NCBI GenBank assembly: GCA_046292465.1
Contig: JBKBRB010000005.1
Span: forward strand, 87,641 to 151,640
Source: JANWWM01 sp046292465
GTDB lineage: Bacteria; Bacteroidota; Chlorobiia; Chlorobiales; Thermochlorobacteraceae
Direction of reading: 5' to 3'
DNA: 64,000 bases
In this document: positions 51,906 through 59,517 of the stretch, one piece after another
Numbering within the stretch: position 1 is the first letter of the stretch
Layout: each line of letters opens with the position of its first letter
Made by a program: the position numbers and the translations under genes
Notes under the pieces: model-generated
What the model was told of the DNA's origin: nothing
What the model saw: only the letters and a program-made list of their open reading frames with translations
The model's database searches: none

Positions 51906-53057
51906 ATGAAGTCAAAGCAGTTCTCAAAAAAAACTCCCCAAAATGCATCTTCCAACCACAAAACTCACAAAATTAAAAAAGTCGGTATCCTCACCAGCGG
52001 TGGCGATTGTTCGGGCTTGAATGCCACGCTTCGTGCGTGTGTCAAAACACTGATTCACGACTATGGTGTCAAAGTTATTGGCTACCGTGATGGCTTTCGC
52101 GGCATGATTGAAAACGACTATCAAGAACTCACGTTCAGAGATGTGTCAGGAATTCTTTCCACAGGCGGCACGATTCTCGGCACATCAAACAAAGCCAATC
52201 CGTTTCGGCAGTATCAACCCAAAACAGGCGAGTTCAAAGATGTCTCAAAAAAAGTCGTCGCTGACGCCAAGAAACTCGGCATTGACGCGCTGATTGCCAT
52301 TGGCGGCGACGGCACAATGTCGATGGCGGCACGATTTACCGACATGGGACTGCCGACCGTTGGCATTCCGAAAACGATTGATAACGACCTCATGGCAACC
52401 GACCTCACCTTCGGCTTCTATACCGCTGTTGAAATCGTCAAAGAATCGATTGACCGCATCAACACGACGGCGATGTCGCACCACCGCGTTATGGTGATTG
52501 AAGTGATGGGACGCTATGCGGGTTGGATTGCGCTTTACGGCGGCGTGGCGGGCGGCGCAGACGTGATTTTAATTCCCGAAATTCCTTACGACATTGACGC
52601 CGTTGCCGAAGTCTGTTCAAGCCGAAACAAGCAGGGTAAAGGATTTACAATTATTGTCATTGCTGAAGGCGCGAAGCCAATCGGCGGCGACCTTACGGTT
52701 CAAAAAGTTGTCAAAGATAGTTTTGATACGCTTCGTTTGGGCGGCGTGGGGCACGTGCTCGCGCATCAACTCGAGGAAAAACTACCAAGACTTGAAACCC
52801 GCGTAACCATTCTCGGACACCTCCAACGCGGCGGCTCACCGACTGCCTTCGACCGAATCCTTTCCACACGCTTTGGGCACTATGCAGCAAACATGGTCAT
52901 GCGCGGCGAATTTGCAAAAATGGCGGCACTGCGCGGCAGTCAAATTGTCTCTGTGCCGATTTCCGAAGTCGCAGGCAAAAATAAATTCGTCCCGCCCGAC
53001 CACGACTTAATCCTTGCCGCAAAATCGCTCGGCACTTCATTCGGCGAAAAGCAATAA
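51906..53057 (+). CDS. pfkA: 6-phosphofructokinase
   Basis: 383 residues, longer than the 320 of the enteric enzyme because of a basic N-terminal tail of about 25 residues (SKQFSKKTPQNASSNHK). Motifs: VGILTSGGDCSGLNATLRAC, GGTILGTSNKANPF, ALIAIGGDGTMSMAARF, GIPKTIDNDLMATDLTFGFY, VIEVMGRYAGWIALYGGVAG and LGHLQRGGSPTAFDRILSTR. GGDGT (Gly where PPi enzymes have Asp) points to ATP as phosphate donor. PKTIDND has the Lys typical of the group III enzymes and of PPi-dependent ones. Its direction of use (glycolysis) is inferred. Confidence 0.94.
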   Translation: MKSKQFSKKTPQNASSNHKTHKIKKVGILTSGGDCSGLNATLRACVKTLIHDYGVKVIGYRDGFRGMIENDYQELTFRDVSGILSTGGTILGTSNKANPFRQYQPKTGEFKDVSKKVVADAKKLGIDALIAIGGDGTMSMAARFTDMGLPTVGIPKTIDNDLMATDLTFGFYTAVEIVKESIDRINTTAMSHHRVMVIEVMGRYAGWIALYGGVAGGADVILIPEIPYDIDAVAEVCSSRNKQGKGFTIIVIAEGAKPIGGDLTVQKVVKDSFDTLRLGGVGHVLAHQLEEKLPRLETRVTILGHLQRGGSPTAFDRILSTRFGHYAANMVMRGEFAKMAALRGSQIVSVPISEVAGKNKFVPPDHDLILAAKSLGTSFGEKQ

Positions 53058-53082
53058 CAAGGCGTTCAAAAACATCTCAAAG

Positions 53083-53108
53083 AGGCTTCCAACGAGAAGC
53101 CTTTTTTA
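53083..53108 (+). terminator. Rho-independent terminator of pfkA
   Basis: AGGCTTC (53083-53089) pairs with GAAGCCT (53096-53102), loop CAACGA, tail TTTTTATT. Confidence 0.9.
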
Positions 53109-53109
53109 T

Positions 53110-53210
53110 TACGAAAAATAGTTTTCAAAATTGCTTTGAAATTAAAATAAAATTTAATAAAATTACATCATTTTTTATTAAATTAAAACTTAATAATAAA
53201 TTAAAAAAAT
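53110..53210 (+). promoter_or_regulatory. A+T-rich promoter region with 12-bp inverted repeat ahead of carbonic anhydrase
   Basis: About 100 bp of almost pure A/T. AATTTAATAAAA (53151-53162) is a perfect inverted repeat of TTTTATTAAATT (53173-53184) across a 10-base spacer, and TTAATAA units recur through 53195. It could be an operator for the ArsR-type regulator at 55348 or a site for a nucleoid protein; both are inference. Confidence 0.55.
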
Positions 53211-53897
53211 ATGAAAAAGACACTTTCTATTCTTGCGTTTGCGGTTTTTGCGACAACGCTTTCCGCGCAAACGCGCAATCCCATCAATGCCGACCAAGCC
53301 ATTGAGCGGCTGAAAGCAGGCAACAGCCGATTTGTGCAAGGCAAGACCATTCACCCACGCCAAAGTCCTGAACGCATTCGTGAAGTTGCTAAAGGACAAA
53401 AACCTTATGCGATTATCGTCGGCTGTGCTGATAGCCGTGTGCCAAATGAAATCATCTTTGATGAAGGCTTGGGCGACCTCTTCATCGTGCGCACAGCGGG
53501 GCAAGTCTCTGCAGCGGCATCATTTGGCAGCATTGAATTTGCCGAAGCGGTGCTGGGCGCAAACCTCATTGTTGTGCTTGGGCATACAGAGTGCGGCGCC
53601 GTCTCAGCAGCATGCAACTATCAAAACGCAGCGCCGGGGCACATTATCACACTGGTCAATGCCATCAAGTCTGCAGCCTTGCGTGTTGAAGCACAAGTAA
53701 AAGCCGGCAAGCTCAAGCAAGAGGAGTTTATTAATGCTGCCGTGCGTGAAAATGTAAGAATGCAGGTCGAGCAACTGCGGAATTTAGAGCCAATTCTCGC
53801 CGATGCCATCCGCAAAGGAGAAATAAAAATCGTCGGCGCAATCTACCACCTTGCAACCGGCGTTGTGGAATTTCTTCCTGAAACACTCAAACCCTAA
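53211..53897 (+). CDS. exported beta-class carbonic anhydrase
   Basis: 228 residues with signal peptide MKKTLSILAFAVFATTLSAQ, so it acts in the periplasm. Zinc site Cys72-x-Asp74-Ser-Arg76 in GCADSRVPNEIIFD and His125-x2-Cys128 in VVLGHTECGAVSAA. It interconverts CO2 and bicarbonate. Most bacterial beta enzymes are cytosolic, so export is meaningful here: the next gene, 15 bp on, is an SbtA-type bicarbonate transporter, and the enzyme can supply it with substrate. It heads the operon CA-sbtA-sbtB, which ends in the terminator at 55279. Confidence 0.93.
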   Translation: MKKTLSILAFAVFATTLSAQTRNPINADQAIERLKAGNSRFVQGKTIHPRQSPERIREVAKGQKPYAIIVGCADSRVPNEIIFDEGLGDLFIVRTAGQVSAAASFGSIEFAEAVLGANLIVVLGHTECGAVSAACNYQNAAPGHIITLVNAIKSAALRVEAQVKAGKLKQEEFINAAVRENVRMQVEQLRNLEPILADAIRKGEIKIVGAIYHLATGVVEFLPETLKP

Positions 53898-53912
53898 CGC
53901 AGAACTCCGAAA

Positions 53913-54953
53913 ATGGAAATACAAGCCTTGGTCGTGTCGCTTCTTTCGCCGATGGTCTTGGCGTTCGTGCTCGGCATTGTGGCTACGGCAATGAAAAGCG
54001 ACCTGAAATTTCCCGAAGAACTCTACACTTCGCTCACGATTTACCTACTTGTAGCCATCGGCTTGAAAGGTGGCTACAAGTTGTCGATAACGCCGTTTTC
54101 TGAATTCATTTATCCAGCACTTGCCTCGTTGGTGCTGGGCGTTGTGATTCCGATTTGGTCGTATCAAATTCTCTTGCGCATGGGCAAGTTTGATATTGCC
54201 AACTCGGCGGCGATTGCGGCGCACTACGGCTCGGTCTCGGCGGTTACATTCGGCGAAGCACTTGCCTTTCACGACAATCTCAAAGTAGCCTTGCTCGAGC
54301 AAAATTCACAGATGACCGAAGAAGCCTTGAAACTTGCGGGCGGTATCTATGAAGGATTTATGCCCGGCTTGCTGACGATTATGGAATTTCCTGCTATCAT
54401 TGTGGCGATTCTCACGGCGCGCATTGCCGCAGGAAAATCTTCCGAATCAAACGGCGAAGCTTCGCTCGGAAAAGTCTTGCAAGAACTCCTTGCGGGCAAA
54501 AGCAGTCTGCTGTTGATTGGCTTTTTAATCATCGGCATGATTTGCGGCAAACGCGGGTGGGAGCAAGTCGCACCATTTTTTGATTTGCCGTTTCGCGGCA
54601 TTCTCGCGCTCTTTTTGCTCGAGGCAGGCTTAGTCACCGGCAGGCGTTTGGGCGATTTGAAGAAAGTCGGCGGCTTTCTCATTGGCTTTGGCATTGTGAT
54701 GCCCATTCTGCACGCTGTGTTAGGCATTTATCTCGGTAAGTTAGCAGGGCTTTCGCTCGGTGGGGCAACGATTCTCGGCGTGCTTTCAGCAAGTGCTTCT
54801 TACATTGCTGCACCTGCTGCCTGCCGCGTGGCGCTGCCACAAGCCTCACCGACCTATTACCTTACAGCATCGCTGGCAATTACTTTTCCGTTCAACATCA
54901 TCGTCGGATTGCCACTCTATCACTACCTTGCAAAACTTTTATACGGCACATAG
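53913..54953 (+). CDS. sbtA: SbtA-type sodium-dependent bicarbonate transporter, copy 1
   Basis: 346 residues, about ten membrane helices, opening LLSPMVLAFVLGIVATAMKS and FPEELYTSLTIYLLVAIGLK. Conserved blocks: AAIAAHYGSVSAVTFGEALA, YEGFMPGLLTIMEFPAIIVA, LFLLEAGLVTGRRLGDLKKV and ASYIAAPAACRVALPQASPT. SbtA in cyanobacteria takes up bicarbonate with sodium. The copy at 55933 is closely similar, so a duplication is likely. A cytoplasmic loop near residues 168-185 (GKSSESNGEASLGKVLQE) is the expected contact site for SbtB. It has about 20 more residues than copy 2 after the GEALAF segment (NLKVALLEQNSQMTEEALKL). Confidence 0.9.
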   Translation: MEIQALVVSLLSPMVLAFVLGIVATAMKSDLKFPEELYTSLTIYLLVAIGLKGGYKLSITPFSEFIYPALASLVLGVVIPIWSYQILLRMGKFDIANSAAIAAHYGSVSAVTFGEALAFHDNLKVALLEQNSQMTEEALKLAGGIYEGFMPGLLTIMEFPAIIVAILTARIAAGKSSESNGEASLGKVLQELLAGKSSLLLIGFLIIGMICGKRGWEQVAPFFDLPFRGILALFLLEAGLVTGRRLGDLKKVGGFLIGFGIVMPILHAVLGIYLGKLAGLSLGGATILGVLSASASYIAAPAACRVALPQASPTYYLTASLAITFPFNIIVGLPLYHYLAKLLYGT

Positions 54954-54962
54954 GGAGGGTTC

Positions 54963-55265
54963 ATGAAAACAGTATCACTCAAACTGCTCACTATCATAGC
55001 CGATGAAGCCCTGCAACGGCGGCTAATCGATGACATCAAAAAACTTGGTGCAAAAGGCTACACGCTCGAGAAAGCCTACGGCGAAGGCGATAGCGGCGGT
55101 CGCATTAGCCAATGGGAAGGCGAAAACATTCGCTTGGAAATGCTCGTCAGTGCAGAACTTGCCGAAAAAATTTTAGACAAAATTTCACGCGATTACTTCG
55201 ACAGATATAGCATCATCGCTTATCTCTGCGACGCACAAGTCTTACGCGGCGAAAAATTTTTGTAG
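54963..55265 (+). CDS. sbtB: SbtB-like PII-family protein
   Basis: 100 residues with the PII fold: SLKLLTIIADEALQRRLIDD, a short T-loop region KAYGEGDSGGRISQWEGENI, and RLEMLVSAELAEKILDKISR, YFDRYSIIAYLCDAQVLRGE. It starts 9 bp after the sbtA copy 1 stop. In cyanobacteria SbtB binds adenyl nucleotides, including cAMP, and gates SbtA. The C-terminal CGPxGC clamp of cyanobacterial SbtB is absent here. The uridylylation Tyr of GlnB is not in the T-loop, which argues against a nitrogen-type PII. Confidence 0.82.
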   Translation: MKTVSLKLLTIIADEALQRRLIDDIKKLGAKGYTLEKAYGEGDSGGRISQWEGENIRLEMLVSAELAEKILDKISRDYFDRYSIIAYLCDAQVLRGEKFL

Positions 55266-55278
55266 AAGTCTCACGCTC

Positions 55279-55318
55279 AAAAGCCTGTGCAATCCTTGTG
55301 CAGGCTTTTTGTTTTATA
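55279..55318 (+). terminator. terminator after sbtB
   Basis: AAAAGCCTG (55279-55287) pairs with CAGGCTTTT (55301-55309), 13-base loop, tail TGTTTTATAT. It separates the carbonic anhydrase operon from the regulator gene. Confidence 0.85.
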
Positions 55319-55347
55319 TTCGGCTTCAAAAAATTAGCCAAACCGAT

Positions 55348-55929
55348 ATGACTGACATTTACATGCTCCGTGAGCTTGAGCAAATTAAAGCCATCGCTGA
55401 CCCACTGCGCCTGAAAATTCTTCACATGCTCTCCGAAAAAAGCATGACGACAAAGCAAGTCGCCGAACAAATAGGCGAGAATGTGAATAAACTTTATCAT
55501 CACGTCGAAACCCTCGAATCCGTCGGCTTGATTAAACTCACCCACACGAAGCCAAATCGCGGCACATTGGAAAAGTATTACAAAGCCGTCGCCAAACACT
55601 TCACGCTCTCACCTGTGCTCTTCGAAGTGCGGCTCGATACCGACGAAGAAAAAGCCTCAACAACAGAACTCACCTTCTCTTCCGCCTTGCAAGCCACGCT
55701 TTCCGAGTTGAAAGAAAGCCTCGACAAAAAACTCATCAAGCCTGCCAACTCGCATCACTTCTTTCAGCGATTGCAAATTCAAACCTCAAAAGAAAAAGCC
55801 GCAAAACTGCAAGCGCAATTTGAAGCATGGATTGCTGAATGTGAAAAAGCCAATCAAAAAAACGGAGAACATTTTTACGGCGTTACGGCAACTTTTTATC
55901 CCATCGCAAGCCCCAAAAAAAACGATTAG
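55348..55929 (+). CDS. ArsR-type winged-helix transcriptional regulator
   Basis: 193 residues from ATG 55348 (MTDIYMLRELEQIKAIADPL). The winged helix occupies residues about 5-85: ADPLRLKILHMLSEKSMTTK, QVAEQIGENVNKLYHHVETL, ESVGLIKLTHTKPNRGTLEK with YYKAVAKHF closing the wing. The C-terminal half is a mixed helical region of unknown role (FSSALQATLSELKESLDKK, AQFEAWIAECEKANQKNGE). There is no Cys/His metal site like that of ArsR itself. Its place between the two sbtA genes, with 3 bp to copy 2, makes it the likely controller of this module. A near-consensus -7 box TATATTCG lies about 30 bp upstream. Confidence 0.85.
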   Translation: MTDIYMLRELEQIKAIADPLRLKILHMLSEKSMTTKQVAEQIGENVNKLYHHVETLESVGLIKLTHTKPNRGTLEKYYKAVAKHFTLSPVLFEVRLDTDEEKASTTELTFSSALQATLSELKESLDKKLIKPANSHHFFQRLQIQTSKEKAAKLQAQFEAWIAECEKANQKNGEHFYGVTATFYPIASPKKND

Positions 55930-55932
55930 TTC

Positions 55933-56907
55933 ATGGACATTCAAGCGATTCTGGGAAACTTGCTTTCGCCGATGATTTTAGCCTTCCTGTTAGGGATGCT
56001 TGCAACGCTTCTGAAAAGTGATTTGAAATTTCCCGAAGAACTTTATCTCTCGCTCACGATTTACCTCTTAATTGCGATTGGACTGAAAGGCGGCTATAAA
56101 CTTTCACTTGTGCCATTTTCGGAATTTTACAAGCCGCTTGGGTTCGCGCTCTTGCTCGGCGCGCTGATTCCGATTTGGACGTTTGCAATTTTGCGCTACT
56201 TGGGAAAATTCAACGTGCCAAATGCGGCGGCGATTGCGGCGCACTACGGCTCAGTTTCGGCGGCAACATTCAGCGCAACGCTGGCTTTTCTCGATGCGCA
56301 TGAAACCGCCTACGAAGGCTTTATGCCCGGCTTGCTTGCTGTTTTGGAAGTGCCTGCGATTCTCATCGCGATTTTTTTAGCCAAGTCGCTTGATAAAGGT
56401 GGCAAAACAGGGTCGCTCTCCGAAGTCATGCGCGAACTTTTGACGGGCAAAAGCACCATTTTGCTCGTAGGCTGTTTAGCGATTGGATTGCTTGCGGGCA
56501 AAAGCGGTTGGGAGCAAGTCGCGCCGTTTTTTGACGCGCCATTTCGCGGCATTTTAATGCTCTTTTTGCTTGAAGCAGGATTGGTAACGGGCAGGCGATT
56601 GGGCGATTTGAAAAAGGTCGGCGGTTTTCTCATCGGCTTTGGAATTGTAATGCCGCTCTTGCACGCCTTGTTGGGATTGGCGGTCGGAAAGTGGTCGGGC
56701 TTATCGATGGGCGGCGCGATGATTTTTGCCGTTTTGATGTCAAGTGCATCTTACATTGCTGCGCCTGCCGCGTGCCGTGTCGCGCTTCCGCAAGCCTCGC
56801 CGACCTATTACCTCACGGCGTCGCTTGCAATTACCTTTCCCTTCAACATCATTATCGGATTGCCGATTTACTACGAACTCGCGCAATGGCTTTACAACGG
56901 TTCATAA
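55933..56907 (+). CDS. sbtA: SbtA-type bicarbonate transporter, copy 2
   Basis: 324 residues, about ten helices, with the same blocks as copy 1: LKFPEELYLSLTIYLLIAIG, AAIAAHYGSVSAATFSATLA, GRRLGDLKKVGGFLIGFGIV and APAACRVALPQASPTYYLTA. Many stretches are identical, others drift, so this is an older duplication, not a recent one. The loop that should meet SbtB differs (SLDKGGKTGSLSEVMRELLT), so the two copies may be regulated differently. It follows the regulator gene by 3 bp and precedes the ArsA-like gene by 12 bp. Confidence 0.9.
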   Translation: MDIQAILGNLLSPMILAFLLGMLATLLKSDLKFPEELYLSLTIYLLIAIGLKGGYKLSLVPFSEFYKPLGFALLLGALIPIWTFAILRYLGKFNVPNAAAIAAHYGSVSAATFSATLAFLDAHETAYEGFMPGLLAVLEVPAILIAIFLAKSLDKGGKTGSLSEVMRELLTGKSTILLVGCLAIGLLAGKSGWEQVAPFFDAPFRGILMLFLLEAGLVTGRRLGDLKKVGGFLIGFGIVMPLLHALLGLAVGKWSGLSMGGAMIFAVLMSSASYIAAPAACRVALPQASPTYYLTASLAITFPFNIIIGLPIYYELAQWLYNGS

Positions 56908-56919
56908 CTCGATTGAGCC

Positions 56920-57843
56920 ATGTTTGAAACACAAAAACTCATCTTCGTTGGCGGAAAAGGCGGCGTGGGCAAAACAACCGTCGCTTGCAGTTTGGGCGTG
57001 CATCTTTCTGACCGCTTCAAAACCCTTGTCATTTCAACCGACCCTGCGCACTCCGTTTCCGATAGCCTCCAACAACCGATTGGCGAACAAGTGAAAAAAG
57101 TCAAGCACACAGCAAATCTTTTCGCGCTCGAAATCAACGCCGAAAAAATCTATCACGAATTTCTTGTTACCAATCGTCAAAAACTCAAACGCATCATGGA
57201 CACCGCCACAAATCTCGACGATGAAGACATCGACATGATGCTCGAGACCACGATTCCCGGATTAGATGAAGTCATCGGATTGAAAACCGTTACGGACTAC
57301 GCCGCACAAGGCGACTACGACAAAATCATCGTCGACACCGCGCCAACCGGACACGCGCTCCGACTGCTTTCTATGCCACACCTGCTCGACGATTGGATAA
57401 AAGTCATGGCAAAACTGCGATGGAAATACCGCGAAGTCGTAACCACGTTCAAAGGCATGTATGAACCCGATGTGGGCGACGACTTTCTGGTCGAGATGAA
57501 AAAAACGGTCAAGCGCATTGAGTCGCTCTTGAAAGACGCAGCCGCATGCGAGTTCCTACCTGTTAGCATTCTCACCGAAATGGCACTTGCCGAAACCGAG
57601 CGGCTCACCAAAACCTTGCAAGACTACGGCGTTTCGGCGCGATACTTAATTGTGAATCAAATCCTCACTGACCTGCACGACGGAGTCTTCTTCCACAAGC
57701 GAAAGCAAGAACAAGCCATCTTCAAAGCGCGCGTCAAGCAAGCCTTTTCAACCTTTCGCGTGATTGAAATTCCACTTTACGCCGAAGAAGTCAAAGGTGT
57801 TGAGGCACTCAAAAAAGTTGCAACGTGCTTTCAAGGCGTGTGA
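56920..57843 (+). CDS. ArsA/Get3-like ATPase
   Basis: 307 residues, a single-domain ArsA-family ATPase. Deviant Walker A GGKGGVGKTTVACSLGVHL (residues 11-29), switch I STDPAHSVSDS, switch II IVDTAPTGHALRLLSMPHLL, A-loop VNQILTD. Only one ATPase half is present, so it dimerises as in Get3. No metal-binding Cys pair of arsenite ArsA (CxxC after the A-loop) is visible. Green sulfur bacteria carry several such ATPases, some linked to chlorosome or membrane-protein biology, so a role in tail-anchored protein handling is possible. Its place directly after sbtA copy 2 suggests joint expression. Confidence 0.85.
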   Translation: MFETQKLIFVGGKGGVGKTTVACSLGVHLSDRFKTLVISTDPAHSVSDSLQQPIGEQVKKVKHTANLFALEINAEKIYHEFLVTNRQKLKRIMDTATNLDDEDIDMMLETTIPGLDEVIGLKTVTDYAAQGDYDKIIVDTAPTGHALRLLSMPHLLDDWIKVMAKLRWKYREVVTTFKGMYEPDVGDDFLVEMKKTVKRIESLLKDAAACEFLPVSILTEMALAETERLTKTLQDYGVSARYLIVNQILTDLHDGVFFHKRKQEQAIFKARVKQAFSTFRVIEIPLYAEEVKGVEALKKVATCFQGV

Positions 57844-57896
57844 GTGTTGGAGAACAGCATAGAAAAATTTTGTAGCACTGTTGAAATGTTCTTAAC

Positions 57897-58184
57897 GTGA
57901 AGCGTGTAACAATTAACATCTATCTGAAAAAAGTGAAAGCAAAGAAAGCCACAAAGAAGCAAGTTAAGCCGCGTGCAAAGGCGAAAAAGTTCGAGAAATC
58001 AAAAGAGCCGAAGGCAATAACCGTAACCGTGAACGGAAAACGGTTCAAAGTTATTCCTGCCGAAAGGAAATGGACTCGGGAAGAATTTCTCAAACGGCAT
58101 GCGGAAGTCAAAAAAATCGTTGAAAAAATGCTCAACGGAATGTCGCCTGTCGAGTATGTTGAAAAAATTAGGGGACACTTTTAA
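57897..58184 (+). CDS. putative antitoxin (VapB-like), lysine-rich
   Basis: 95 residues from a GTG start. The N-terminal 40 residues are very basic (KKVKAKKATKKQVKPRAKAK); a central strand KAITVTVNGKRFKVIPAERK and a helical tail (REEFLKRHAEVKKIVEKMLN, GMSPVEYVEKIRGHF) follow. The stop overlaps the toxin ATG as TAATG, the usual coupling of VapBC pairs. The VapB fold itself is not clear; the assignment rests on context and on the C-terminal acid/aromatic tail that such antitoxins use to plug the PIN site. Confidence 0.65.
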   Translation: MKRVTINIYLKKVKAKKATKKQVKPRAKAKKFEKSKEPKAITVTVNGKRFKVIPAERKWTREEFLKRHAEVKKIVEKMLNGMSPVEYVEKIRGHF

Positions 58185-58552
58185 TGCTTTTGGTTGATAC
58201 CGATGTCGTGATAAAAGCCTTCAACGATGTTGACTTTACGAATTTGCTTATGCCGTTTAAACCAACTATTTGCACGGTCGTGAACATTGAACTCATTCAG
58301 GGAAATAAAAGCAGAGCAGAGATAAGAAAGTTAGAAACTTTCATCAAGGAAAATTTTAGGCGTTTGTCGAACACGAGCAAAGATTTGAAAACTGCCTTAG
58401 TATTGGTGCGCCGCTATTCGAGCAGTTCGGGCGTTTTGCTTGGTGATGCGCTTATCAGCGCGACAGCAATAAACCGAAACCTTCCCCTTTTCACCTTCAA
58501 CCAAAAGCATTTCCGCTACCCCGAAATCAAGCCGCTTTTGTTTCATCTGTGA
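58184..58552 (+). CDS. PIN-domain ribonuclease toxin (VapC family)
   Basis: 122 residues. PIN acidic residues Asp5 and Asp7 in LLVDTDVVIKAF, Glu36 in VVNIELIQGNK, Asp87 in VLLGDALISATAI, then NLPLFTFNQKHFR with the Asn. All four positions expected of a metal-dependent RNase are present. Overlap with the upstream small gene forms a type II toxin-antitoxin pair. The target is unknown; characterised VapC toxins cleave initiator tRNA or 23S rRNA. Confidence 0.88.
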   Translation: MLLVDTDVVIKAFNDVDFTNLLMPFKPTICTVVNIELIQGNKSRAEIRKLETFIKENFRRLSNTSKDLKTALVLVRRYSSSSGVLLGDALISATAINRNLPLFTFNQKHFRYPEIKPLLFHL

Positions 58553-58603
58553 GGCAAAGCAAAATTTTTCCGAATCATTTGGAACTCTCTTGCGTGTTGT
58601 ATA

Positions 58604-58622
58604 ATTTAGATTCAGTCTAAAT
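58604..58622 (+). promoter_or_regulatory. 19-bp operator-like dyad ATTTAGA-N5-TCTAAAT
   Basis: Perfect 7-bp half-sites around TTCAG, overlapping a TATAAT (58600-58605) and the near -7 box TAATTTAG, 42 bp upstream of the gene at 58664. The form resembles metalloregulator (DtxR/Fur-like) boxes with TTTAGA half-sites; the family is inference. Confidence 0.5.
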
Positions 58623-58663
58623 AAGAGTTTTAGAAAATTTAATGACAAAAGGAGAAATGAAGT

Positions 58664-59020
58664 ATGCACGCACAATCTTCAAAGACGATGGTGTATCAAA
58701 CAGCGCACGGCAATGTGATTTGCAATGCAGGGTGTGCCGTCATTCAAGTCGAGTTTGGAAATTTGTTTCTTCGATTTGATTTCAAGGGATTTGAAGCGTT
58801 CAAACAAAGCATTGAGGCGATTGATTGGAAGCGAAGCGAAGCAGGGAACGAGAAGAAACCCTATCACCGAAAAATTTTTGTCGCACTTCAGCCGTCAGGC
58901 ATTACGATGGCGTTTCACCGCGAAGAAATTGAGGAACTGCAAAAACTGCTGAACGGCGCAACCGTTGCTTTGACGATAAAAAAACTCGCCACAGAAGCGA
59001 CAGCATATCCGCGCAACTAA
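58664..59020 (+). CDS. 118-residue protein of unknown function behind an operator-like dyad
   Basis: A small soluble protein, not recognised with certainty. It has a short Cys pair (VICNAGCAVIQVEFGNLFLR) followed by a hydrophobic strand with Phe residues (RFDFKGFEAFKQSIEAIDWK), a beta-stranded middle (RKIFVALQPSGITMAFHREE) and the helix EEIEELQKLLNGATVALTIK. A Cys-rich entry plus a V/I-Q-V-x-F-G-N-L-F-L strand is shared, as I recall, with small Bacteroidota proteins that sit beside iron or heme uptake genes; treat this as a hint only. It is followed by a strong terminator and so forms its own unit. Confidence 0.55.
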   Translation: MHAQSSKTMVYQTAHGNVICNAGCAVIQVEFGNLFLRFDFKGFEAFKQSIEAIDWKRSEAGNEKKPYHRKIFVALQPSGITMAFHREEIEELQKLLNGATVALTIKKLATEATAYPRN

Positions 59021-59083
59021 ATTTTGTCTCTTGATTTTGTCTTTTGTTTAAGGTTTGTTCTTTCAGTGTGATTAGCCATAGAG

Positions 59084-59118
59084 AAGCCTCGTTTCGGCTC
59101 AGGGAAACGGGGCTTTCT
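59084..59118 (+). terminator. terminator after the 118-residue gene
   Basis: AAGCCTCGTTTC (59084-59095) pairs with GAAACGGGGCTT (59104-59115) with one G-T, loop GGCTCAGG, tail TCTTATTG. Confidence 0.8.
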
Positions 59119-59188
59119 TATTGACGGCCTGAATATTCAAGGTTTTTCATACGTTCCGAAAACTTGCACCACAAACTCCAACATCAAG

Positions 59189-59512
59189 ATGACCCAAGTC
59201 TTCAAAACAAGACCGCTCAAAGCGCAAACCTTTTTTCAGAAACTCTTCCGAAAACACCCGCCTGAAAATGCGGTCGTTGAAATTCAAAACCTGCTTGCCT
59301 CAAAGCCGATTTTGGACGTGCGACGCTATGAAATAAGCCAACTGCTCGAGAAATACAAAAACGCTAACATCTTTCGCACCTTCAAGAGCGACATCGCGGC
59401 ACTTTACAAACGCTATCTCGAGCATTGTCTTCGCGATAAAGCCTTCTCCGAAAAAGACCTTGAAGAACTCCAACACCTCAAAAAACTGCTCAACCTGACG
59501 ATAAGCGCGTGA
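59189..59512 (+). CDS. 107-residue protein of unknown function
   Basis: A helical protein: KTRPLKAQTFFQKLFRKHPP, NAVVEIQNLLASKPILDVRR, YEISQLLEKYKNANIFRTFK, SDIAALYKRYLEHCLRDKAF, SEKDLEELQHLKKLLNL. The DIAALYKRYLEHCLRDKAFSEKDLEEL stretch has the look of a short TerB-like helix pair, but it lacks the full domain and I make no claim. It is probably co-transcribed with the small frame 59518-59688 that starts 5 bp later. Confidence 0.5.
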   Translation: MTQVFKTRPLKAQTFFQKLFRKHPPENAVVEIQNLLASKPILDVRRYEISQLLEKYKNANIFRTFKSDIAALYKRYLEHCLRDKAFSEKDLEELQHLKKLLNLTISA

Positions 59513-59517
59513 TTTTT

